Below the pieces are notes generated by a model. That model saw nothing but the letters and a program-made list of their open reading frames with translations, did no database searches and was not told the origin of the DNA. Both the position numbers and the translations under genes were made by a program. Below, in pieces: positions 6,472-12,097 of a DNA stretch of 12,097 nucleotides (positions are counted from its first letter, which is position 1; the number at the start of each line of letters is the position of its first letter). This stretch comes from Actinomycetes bacterium (GTDB lineage Bacteria; Actinomycetota; Acidimicrobiia; Acidimicrobiales; JAKAOS01), in contig JAJYGW010000229.1 in the NCBI GenBank assembly GCA_021790615.1, positions 1 to 12,097 of the forward strand. The letters run 5' to 3'.

Positions 6472-8282
6472 GCCAGAAGGTCAGCGACGGCGACCGCGTC
6501 CTGACCGACCTGCCTCCGTCACCCGCGGGTGCCGGGGCGCCCCTTGAGTCCGAGGTCCTGATCGAAGAGACGCGCCGGCGAAAGCGGCGTCGCTGGGCCT
6601 TCTGCGCGCTCTCACTCGCGGCAGCGGGAGGGCTCGTCGCCGGCCTCCTCATCTCCTCTGGCTCGCCACCCCGCCGGACGCCCCCGAGGACGGCCCCGCC
6701 GTCGGTCACCGCGACAGCCAAGACGACGACGGGACCGACGACGCCGTCCGGCGAGCCTGCGACACCGCGCTCGTCCTCCGAGCTCACCCTGCTCTTCAGC
6801 TCGTCGTCCCCGCTCATGGGCGTCGTCAACAAGGCGCCGGGCGGTCCTGGGAGCGGCACGGCCGGCCTCTACGTGACCCACGACTTCCTCACCTACACGC
6901 GCATCTCGACGCCCACGCTCCCCGGCACAGTCCGCGACTTCTCCTTCGTCTCGGACGTCTCCTTCCCGACGGCCACGGTCGGCTGGGCGGTCGACGTCGC
7001 CCCGGGCTCGGGGGTCTACCTCTTCGAGACGACCGACGGCGGAGGGCAGTGGCGGTTCGTGCGGGAGGTGCACGCCGAGGCCAACGGCGCCTACGGCTGG
7101 GTCCGGTTCGTGAGCGCGACCGTGGGCTGGGTCGGTGCCGGCGACATCGGCTCGAACACTCCGTCGACGCTCTTGCGCACCGAAGACGGTGGTCGGAGCT
7201 GGCGAGCACTTCCAGGTGACCCGAGCAGCGGCGATTGGGCGAGGCCGTCCTTCGTGACCCCGGCAGTAGGCTTCCTGCGCGGGACAGTCGGGCCCGGAAG
7301 GAGCACCCGGCTCCTCGAGACGACCGACGGCGGAGCGACGTGGGCTCCGGTCCCCCTCCCGGCGCGACCTGCGATCGCGGGCACGGTCTTTCCCGCCCTG
7401 CCGAAGATGTTCGGAAGGGACGGCGTGCTCCCGCTCGTCGTCGGTCCCCAGCCGACCGAGCTCACCTCAGGCGAGCAGCCGACGGTGACGGTCGGCTTCG
7501 ACACGACGACCGACGGCGGCAGCACCTGGGTGGCAGGTCCCAGCTTCCGTACCAGTGCGGTCACCGGATTCTCGACGGTGTGGAGCACAGTCGGCTGGAT
7601 TGCGGCCGGACCTGCGGCGGCGGTCGCCACCCCAGCGGACTGGTGGGTCCTGGCTCCCAACAAGACAGGAAGAATCGCCGTCCGAGTCACCCATGACGCG
7701 GGGAAGACCTGGACAAACGTGGCTGGAAGGGGCCTCCCGACCATTCACGTGCCGAGCGTTCTCGACCACCAGGTCAACACACCGATCCTCCTCCAGGCGA
7801 TGACGGGCCACATCGCGTTCGTGGTCGTCCAGACATCGCCGAGGGACTGGTCGACGTACGTCACGACCGACGGCGGCTCCGTGTGGTCGTTGCTCACACC
7901 GGCGACGGTGAAGACGCTCCCGTCCACAGAAGAGCTCGTGACACCGACCGTGACCGTGTCGCCGTCGAAGCGGCTCATCGGCGGCCAGATGGTGAAGGTG
8001 AGCATCTCGGGGTTCGGAGCCGACGGTCGCTACCACGTCTCCGAGTGCTCGAGCGACACCGCCGTCTCCGAAGCCGGGTGCGGCCTCGGGCTGACAGCGC
8101 AGCCGGCGGTGGTGACCGACGGCACGGGGAAGGGCAGCACCACGTTCAGCGTCTCGTCGTCCGCTGCAGCGTCATCCAATACAACGACGACACGGGCGCA
8201 GTGCGCCAGCCGATGCGTGCTCGTCGTGTCCGGCGGTCTCGGCCATGGGCTGGCCTTCGGGCGACTCGCATTCGGGCGCTGA
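6468..8282 (+). CDS. Membrane-anchored BNR-repeat protein with C-terminal neocarzinostatin-like domain
   Basis: A 604-aa protein. Residues 1-42 are cytoplasmic and end in a strongly basic RRRKRRR run. A hydrophobic helix at about 43-63 anchors it with the rest outside, followed by a Pro/Thr/Ser-rich linker to about 105. Residues about 105-480 form a beta-propeller-like region with six BNR (Asp-box) motifs of the form TTDGGxxW at about 188, 238, 285, 347, 408 and 466, as in sialidase-fold and Ycf48-like proteins. Residues about 492-604 are a neocarzinostatin-like immunoglobulin-type domain: VTVSPSKRLIGGQMVKVS, then ECS with C527 and C538, then C579 and C583. The 11- and 4-residue cysteine spacings parallel the two disulfides of neocarzinostatin. 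No sialidase catalytic set was identified, so hydrolase activity should not be assumed. The tail repeats LAFGR twice. The GTG at 6468 lacks a strong ribosome binding site, so the start is moderately sure. The next gene is a same-strand relative. Confidence 0.85.
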   Translation: MSQKVSDGDRVLTDLPPSPAGAGAPLESEVLIEETRRRKRRRWAFCALSLAAAGGLVAGLLISSGSPPRRTPPRTAPPSVTATAKTTTGPTTPSGEPATPRSSSELTLLFSSSSPLMGVVNKAPGGPGSGTAGLYVTHDFLTYTRISTPTLPGTVRDFSFVSDVSFPTATVGWAVDVAPGSGVYLFETTDGGGQWRFVREVHAEANGAYGWVRFVSATVGWVGAGDIGSNTPSTLLRTEDGGRSWRALPGDPSSGDWARPSFVTPAVGFLRGTVGPGRSTRLLETTDGGATWAPVPLPARPAIAGTVFPALPKMFGRDGVLPLVVGPQPTELTSGEQPTVTVGFDTTTDGGSTWVAGPSFRTSAVTGFSTVWSTVGWIAAGPAAAVATPADWWVLAPNKTGRIAVRVTHDAGKTWTNVAGRGLPTIHVPSVLDHQVNTPILLQAMTGHIAFVVVQTSPRDWSTYVTTDGGSVWSLLTPATVKTLPSTEELVTPTVTVSPSKRLIGGQMVKVSISGFGADGRYHVSECSSDTAVSEAGCGLGLTAQPAVVTDGTGKGSTTFSVSSSAAASSNTTTTRAQCASRCVLVVSGGLGHGLAFGRLAFGR

Positions 8283-8321
8283 CCGGACGTCATGAGGCGG
8301 AACCTGCGAGTGCACGTCCAA

Positions 8322-8340
8322 GGGACCGTCCGGTGGTCCC
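8322..8340 (+). other. Inverted repeat between the two BNR genes
   Basis: GGGACC at 8322-8327 pairs with GGTCCC at 8335-8340 around a 7-base loop, within the 116-bp gap that separates the two BNR-neocarzinostatin genes. There is no T-run. It could be a weak processing or attenuation hairpin, or chance in GC-rich DNA. The rest of the gap holds a CCATGG-TGG-CCATGG duplication and no recognisable promoter. Confidence 0.25.
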
Positions 8341-8398
8341 GACGCCCGTCGGGGCCGGAGATCGCGGTGCTCGGGTCCATGGTGGCCATGGTGGAACC

Positions 8399-10012
8399 GT
8401 GAGCCTCCGCGTCGTCGTCTCGCTGCTGCTCGCACCGGTCGCGATCGCCGCAGGCGTCGCCACCGGGCTCGCGGCGACCAACCCGGCTGGTTCCCACGAG
8501 CAGCCGACCTCCAACTCCCATCCCCCCGGTGAAGTGCCGGTCGCGTCGGCCCCCGGGGTCTCCGTCTCGCCCCGCACCGGGCTGGTCGGCGGCGAGCAGC
8601 TCCGCGTGGTCCTGAGTGAGTTTCCCGCCCACGTCGGCGTGCAGGTGTCGGAGTGTCCGAGCGCGCACGAGATCGGGCGCTCGGGGTGCGCCGGCCCGGG
8701 CACCTGGCTCGTAACCAGTGCGACGGGGTCCGCGAGCGGGATCTTCGTCGCCCAACCCGCGACCCGTGCCAGTGAGACACGACCGCTCACGGTGTGCACG
8801 ACCCGGTGCGTCGTCGCAGCAGTCGAGTCACAGAAGTTCGTGACGCCGGTCTCTGCAGGGCCTGCCACGGCGACGGCATCGGTGTCCTTCGAGCCAGGCG
8901 GGACAGGGGGCTTGCCAGACGCCTCACTCGTCGATCTGAGCTGGGTGAGCCCCGAAGACGGCTTCGCCCTGGCCAGCCGACCCTGCGACAAGGGGTCATG
9001 CGCCGTCGTGGCCCGAACGACGAACGCGGGCACCTCCTGGACCGCGCTCCCACCGACCCCTGCGTTCTGCACAGATGCAACGTGCCCGGCTGGGGTGAGC
9101 GGCATCGCCTTTGCCTCGTCCATGGTGGGGTACCTCTACGGACCGGCGACGTTCATGACGACCGACGGAGGCGAGCGCTGGCAGGAGCTCCCGGGACCAC
9201 GGGTCGAAAGCCTCGCCGTCGGAGTGGGCAAGGGGTTCCGCATCACCTACGCACACGGCGGCTGCCCGGGGCCGTGCAACCCCGTGCTCCAGGCGGCACC
9301 GCTCGGGTCCACCGCGTGGCACACGGTCCTCTCCGACCTCGGCTACGGCGCCGGCGACTACCTCGTCGTCTCGGGCCCCGACGTGTACGTGGTGACCCAT
9401 GGGAACCTCGCTTCGGGGGCCGGGACGCAGCGCAGCACCATCTCGCGCTCGATCGACGGAGGCGCCACGTTCGAGACGCTCGCAGACCCCTGCGCCGGAA
9501 GGCTCCCGACGCCGCACGTGCTCAGTGCGCTCGCCGCCGCCCCCGGCGGCGTCCTCGAAGGCATCTGCACCCAGCGTGCCGGTACAGGCGGGCAGTACCT
9601 CGTCTCCTCGAGCGACGCAGGCGCCACCTGGCAGCTCCAGCCGTTGCCCAGCGGTGCCACTCGCTACTTCGGAGAGATCGCGACTGCGAGCGCGTCGACG
9701 ATCGCCGTGGCCACCGGAGCGGCAGGGGGATCCGGCACCGCGACCGCCACGCTCCTCGTCACCACCGACGGCGGGAAGTCCTGGGCCACGGCTGCCACCA
9801 ACACCGTGCCGCTGGAGGAGACAGTTGCCGTCGCACAACTCGGCTTCGGGACGCCCCAGCTCGGGTGGTGGGCTGCCGACCCGCACACCGTGTTCATTAC
9901 CACCGACGGTGGAACGCGCTGGACGCGGTTCCCGTTCGCCTCCCCACGGCAGCAACGCAGTGCGCGCGTGGACCCGTCCGAGCTGCCGTCGGGCACGTAC
10001 CAGGCGAGCTAG
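8399..10012 (+). CDS. Exported neocarzinostatin-like domain plus BNR-repeat protein
   Basis: A 537-aa protein whose N-terminus (residues about 3-26, LRVVVSLLLAPVAIAAGV then ATGLAAT) is a signal peptide or anchor. A polar linker runs to about 52. Residues about 53-166 are a neocarzinostatin-like domain: VSVSPRTGLVGGEQLRVV, SEC with C86 and C97, CTTRC at C133-C137, and a closing ATASVSF strand. Residues about 175-510 hold six BNR/Asp-box motifs (about 206, 253, 351, 404, 455 and 501, mostly TTDGGxxW) with extra cysteines that could form disulfides outside the cell. The cysteine spacing in the neocarzinostatin-like domain (11 and 4) equals that of the preceding gene, but the domain order is reversed. 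The GTG at 8399 was chosen because it puts the signal sequence at the very start. The long open frame upstream in this phase overlaps the preceding gene and is a shadow. Function is unknown; a surface binding role is more likely than catalysis. Confidence 0.85.
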   Translation: MSLRVVVSLLLAPVAIAAGVATGLAATNPAGSHEQPTSNSHPPGEVPVASAPGVSVSPRTGLVGGEQLRVVLSEFPAHVGVQVSECPSAHEIGRSGCAGPGTWLVTSATGSASGIFVAQPATRASETRPLTVCTTRCVVAAVESQKFVTPVSAGPATATASVSFEPGGTGGLPDASLVDLSWVSPEDGFALASRPCDKGSCAVVARTTNAGTSWTALPPTPAFCTDATCPAGVSGIAFASSMVGYLYGPATFMTTDGGERWQELPGPRVESLAVGVGKGFRITYAHGGCPGPCNPVLQAAPLGSTAWHTVLSDLGYGAGDYLVVSGPDVYVVTHGNLASGAGTQRSTISRSIDGGATFETLADPCAGRLPTPHVLSALAAAPGGVLEGICTQRAGTGGQYLVSSSDAGATWQLQPLPSGATRYFGEIATASASTIAVATGAAGGSGTATATLLVTTDGGKSWATAATNTVPLEETVAVAQLGFGTPQLGWWAADPHTVFITTDGGTRWTRFPFASPRQQRSARVDPSELPSGTYQAS

Positions 10013-10048
10013 GCAGCCCAGCGCGCGCGTGGAGCCGCCTGGTCGTGG

Positions 10049-10708
10049 TCACTCCCGGGGGCTGCGCCACTCACCGACAGCGGCAAGGCGCCGCCGCTGC
10101 TGCGCAGCGGCCCCGGCGTCGAGCCCGCGGTTGCGCTCGTCGAGGTAGCCGATGACGCGCTCGCGGTGCTCGATCGGGTTGGCGTCGTCATACTTGAACT
10201 TGGCCTCCACCCGCACCACGTTGAGCCGGACGCCGCGAATGCCCGCGAGCATCCGTCCGTAGGGGGGTTCTTCGACGGCCACGGCGGCGTGGCGACCCTC
10301 GGGTTGGAACTGGGCGAACTGGGTCGTAAGGATCTCCACCTTGCCCTGCGCGTCGTCGACGATCGTCGGACGGCAGACGAACTGGACGGCGGAGTAGTAG
10401 CTGGTCGGCACGCCGTCTTCGCCGGCCCCGCCGGCCTTGGCCCGCCAGTAGGACGGGATGTAGGCGTAGTCGCCGTGAACGGAGAGGCGCACCTCTGCTG
10501 CCGCCTCGAGGTGCGGCCACACCGGGTTCGGCCGGGCCAGATGCATGAGCAGCTCGTCGCTCGTGATTGCGAAGTGGAGTGGAAGGACGAGCGGGGCGCG
10601 GGTGGAGTCGAGGTTGTTCACGGCGAGCACCCCCCACCGCTCGTGGGACGCCAGCCACTCCCGCCACTCGGCGTCGTCGAGTGACGCGTCCCACGGGTGG
10701 ATGAGCAT
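10049..10708 (-). CDS. PaiB-type FMN-binding negative transcriptional regulator family protein
   Basis: A 219-aa protein with the split-barrel flavin-binding fold of the PaiB family. Family signatures are HFAIT near 45-49, LARPNPVW near 57-64, GDYAYIPSYW at 79-88, VPTSYYSAVQ at 100-109 and the C-terminal KFKYDDAN at 170-177 followed by a basic helix (RERVIGYLDERN). In Bacillus, PaiB is linked to repression of sporulation and protease genes. In most bacteria the family has no proven DNA-binding role and may be a flavin-dependent enzyme. AAAGGAG at 10715-10721, six bases before the ATG, fixes the start. It is the third gene of a minus-strand operon, 21 bp after the B3/4 gene, and it converges with the exported BNR gene across a 36-bp gap in which no strong hairpin was found. 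Confidence 0.88.
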   Translation of the reverse strand: MLIHPWDASLDDAEWREWLASHERWGVLAVNNLDSTRAPLVLPLHFAITSDELLMHLARPNPVWPHLEAAAEVRLSVHGDYAYIPSYWRAKAGGAGEDGVPTSYYSAVQFVCRPTIVDDAQGKVEILTTQFAQFQPEGRHAAVAVEEPPYGRMLAGIRGVRLNVVRVEAKFKYDDANPIEHRERVIGYLDERNRGLDAGAAAQQRRRLAAVGEWRSPRE

Positions 10709-10729
10709 GTCAGTCTCCTTTGTCAGTCG

Positions 10730-11452
10730 TCACGCAGCGGCGATCAGGCGGCACGCCGCGCGGAGGTCGGGGCACAGGGGTCGCAGGTGGAGCACCAGGT
10801 CATCGGCTGCGACCCGAAGTTCCTCATCGGTCATCGGCTCCAGCGCGTCGAGGATGAACAGCGCGGTCGTGGTGTCCTCGCGCAGCTGGGTGCGCCGTGC
10901 CTGGCGCCAGTTCCACCGCCTGCAGGTCACGCCGGCGTCGTCGCACCACACGACCTCGCCAGGCTCGGGGAGCTCGACCACCGCCGTGCCGACCGCCATG
11001 GTGTCGAAGGACTCCTCGCCACTCGCACGGACCAGACGCGGTGCCCCGACGTAGCGGTCGATGTCCTCCCCGCCAACCGGGAGCTGATGGACAATGGAGA
11101 TCGCGTTGTAGATGTCGGTGAGCCGGTTCACCCGCGGGAGGCGGCTTCCTGACGCCCGGCGAAAGAGCGCCTCGAGGCTGTTGCGCGTCCGCTGCGGCTT
11201 GGCGCCGAACGCCCGGTAGGCGTCTCGCCATGCGGCCACGTGAGGAAGCGCGTCCGGCGGCCTGTCACCGAGGGCTTCGCGGGCGGCTTGCTCGGCAGCG
11301 GAGAGCAGTTCGTCGCTCGCCTCGTCGCTCGGCCCGGAGTTGATTCCGTCGACTGCGAGCACCAGGGCTCGATAGTCGGGCCGCAGCGCGAAGACCGTCG
11401 CGTCGACTCGGGCGCCGGCGAGGAACGCCTCGAGCGCGGCCAACTCAGCCAT
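10730..11452 (-). CDS. Stand-alone B3/4 domain protein (PheRS-beta editing-like)
   Basis: A 240-aa protein of the solo B3/4 family (COG3382 type). In phenylalanyl-tRNA synthetase beta this domain hydrolyses mischarged tRNA; the free-standing proteins are mostly uncharacterised. Visible signatures include AYRAFGAKPQRTRNSLEAL at about 79-97, LPRVNRLTDIYNAISIVHQL at 105-124 and a GEDIDRY segment at 128-134. The late block has WNWRQARRTQLREDTT at 180-195, which shapes the ligand pocket. Free-standing versions often sit beside regulators and small-molecule genes, and a role in binding or trimming an aminoacyl compound is inferred only. The frame stays open to 11551, but ATG 11452 is chosen. It has GGAAGG at 11458-11463 with five-base spacing, and homology begins right after it. 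The start overlaps the end of the XRE-cupin gene by 8 bp, which indicates translational coupling. Confidence 0.85.
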   Translation of the reverse strand: MAELAALEAFLAGARVDATVFALRPDYRALVLAVDGINSGPSDEASDELLSAAEQAAREALGDRPPDALPHVAAWRDAYRAFGAKPQRTRNSLEALFRRASGSRLPRVNRLTDIYNAISIVHQLPVGGEDIDRYVGAPRLVRASGEESFDTMAVGTAVVELPEPGEVVWCDDAGVTCRRWNWRQARRTQLREDTTTALFILDALEPMTDEELRVAADDLVLHLRPLCPDLRAACRLIAAA

Positions 11453-12050
11453 CGAGACCTTCCGAGTGAGATTTCGACCCGACCCCCGGCTGGAAGACGG
11501 CGAGCGAGAACTTCGCCGACCGCTTCTTGGGATTCGCATAGGCGTGAGCAACGTCGCCGGGAAACGCGAGGGCGTCCCCCGCGCCGAGGGTCAGCAGCTG
11601 GTCGTCGATCTCGACCGTGATCGTGCCCTGGTGGACCTGCAGGAGCTCCTTCGTGCCCGCCGTGTGAGGGGGGCTCGCATGACGATCTCCGGGACCGAGC
11701 GTCCACTCCCACAGTTCGACGACGTCCGGCCGCTCCGTGCCGGCGACCAAGACACCTCGACCGCCAGCCTCGCCGCTCCAGAGCTCCGCTCCATCCCCAC
11801 TGCGGGTGACCTCTACCGCCTTGGCGCGCGCCGGCTCGATCAAAGCCGGCAGACCGACCCCGAGCGCGTCGCTGAGTCGAAGGAGGGTCCCGACACTCGG
11901 GTTCGCTGCTCCGTGTTCGACTTTGACGAGCATCCGCCGGCTCACACCGGCTGCCTCCGCCAGCTGATCGAGCGTCCACCGTCGGGACTGGCGCTCCCGT
12001 CTCACCCGATCGCCGATCGCCGACGCCATCGCGGCGGTGTTCTGGTCCAT
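11445..12050 (-). CDS. XRE-family transcriptional regulator with C-terminal cupin domain
   Basis: A 201-aa regulator. Residues about 13-67 are a lambda-repressor-type helix-turn-helix (RVRRERQSRRWTLDQLAE, then GVSRRMLVKVEHGAANPSV with the recognition helix near 36-45). Residues about 112-186 are a cupin_2 barrel with H129, E135 and H169, a partial metal or ligand site, in PHTAGTKELLQVHQG and the later GDVAHAY. Relatives such as SutR and PuuR sense small molecules and usually repress their own neighbourhood. It heads the operon with the B3/4 and PaiB genes. Three in-frame starts exist: GTG 12080, ATG 12068 and ATG 12050. The two upstream ones would translate the direct-repeat operator region, giving a repeated MHY, and GTG 12080 touches the putative -10 box. 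ATG 12050 is therefore preferred, although none has a Shine-Dalgarno sequence; leaderless or short-leader translation from 12068 is possible. Confidence 0.87.
   Translation of the reverse strand: MDQNTAAMASAIGDRVRRERQSRRWTLDQLAEAAGVSRRMLVKVEHGAANPSVGTLLRLSDALGVGLPALIEPARAKAVEVTRSGDGAELWSGEAGGRGVLVAGTERPDVVELWEWTLGPGDRHASPPHTAGTKELLQVHQGTITVEIDDQLLTLGAGDALAFPGDVAHAYANPKKRSAKFSLAVFQPGVGSKSHSEGLDG
11458..11463 (-). promoter_or_regulatory. Ribosome binding site deciding the B3/4 gene start
   Basis: GGAAGG on the minus strand lies five bases before ATG 11452, inside the 3' end of the XRE-cupin gene. The upstream in-frame starts out to 11551 would add 33 low-complexity Arg/Ser residues and lack this support. 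Confidence 0.6.
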
Positions 12051-12059
12051 ATGAGCACC

Positions 12060-12079
12060 ATAGTGCATTCGATAGTGCA
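12060..12079. promoter_or_regulatory. Direct-repeat putative operator of the XRE-cupin operon
   Basis: ATAGTGCA occurs at 12060-12067 and again at 12072-12079, a 12-bp period separated by TTCG. A nearby GGTGC/GCACC half-match (12055-12059) could pair with it as an inverted site. The repeats lie between the putative -10 box and the chosen start of the regulator, where binding would block transcription. Autoregulation is inferred from the family and position. Confidence 0.45.
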
Positions 12080-12085
12080 CTTATA
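12080..12085 (-). promoter_or_regulatory. Putative -10 element TATAAG for the XRE-cupin operon
   Basis: On the minus strand TTTATAAG stands out in an otherwise GC-rich region just upstream of the direct repeats. The hexamer TATAAG is one base from the -10 consensus. A start of transcription near 12073 would leave a leader of a few bases before ATG 12068, or about 23 before ATG 12050. The -35 region would fall at or beyond the window edge and cannot be checked. Confidence 0.35.
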
Positions 12086-12097
12086 AACTCTTGGAGT

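Noticed and set aside
7883..8398. Upstream extension of the second BNR gene overlapping the first
   Set aside because: The extension is Arg-rich, lies over the neocarzinostatin-like domain of the first gene and would bury the signal sequence. GTG 8399 is the sensible start.
6468..10012. BNR proteins as sialidases
   Set aside because: Asp-boxes alone are a fold feature. The arginine triad and other catalytic residues were not identified, so no enzymatic call was made.
10013..10048. Terminator between the convergent BNR and PaiB-like genes
   Set aside because: Only short, imperfect pairings (AGGC/GCCT) around a CG-rich run and no T-run, which is not enough to call.

Overview
The window is GC-rich bacterial DNA with dense coding, frequent GTG starts and short intergenic gaps. 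It looks like an actinobacterium. The supporting signs are neocarzinostatin-fold domains, a remnant of an F420-type luciferase-like oxidoreductase, and GC-rich codons throughout. A lineage such as Acidimicrobiia is possible, but the sequence alone cannot settle this.

Layout, left to right. (1) 1-3420, plus strand: the 3' part of a GT1/MGT-type glycosyltransferase, then a 759-aa fusion of an APH-type small-molecule kinase with a class III PLP enzyme. The fusion has the architecture of the hydroxylysine/ethanolamine kinase and phospholyase pathway. (2) 3421-5418, minus strand: a sulfur-handling operon transcribed in the order DsrE2-like protein, TusA-like sulfur carrier, sulfide:quinone-oxidoreductase-like flavoprotein. 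It converges on the fusion gene across a hairpin. (3) 5419-6467: about 1 kb with no convincing intact gene. It holds a multiply frameshifted luciferase-like oxidoreductase remnant (minus strand) and a decayed nucleoside hydrolase fragment (plus strand). (4) 6468-10012, plus strand: two adjacent exported or membrane-anchored BNR-repeat proteins. Each carries one neocarzinostatin-like domain, at the C-terminus of the first and near the N-terminus of the second. (5) 10049-12050, minus strand: a tight operon of an XRE-cupin regulator, a stand-alone B3/4 (PheRS-beta editing-like) domain protein and a PaiB-type FMN-binding protein. A direct-repeat putative operator overlaps the promoter region of the first gene.

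How the genes work together. Region 2 is the clearest functional unit: a flavoprotein oxidising sulfide plus two small proteins that relay sulfane sulfur. Region 5 looks like a small self-regulated stress or metabolite-response unit of unknown purpose. Region 4 is the least explained. Two neighbours share the same two uncommon modules in opposite order, which suggests duplication with domain rearrangement and a joint role at the cell surface. No RNA gene, CRISPR array, insertion sequence or replication origin was seen.
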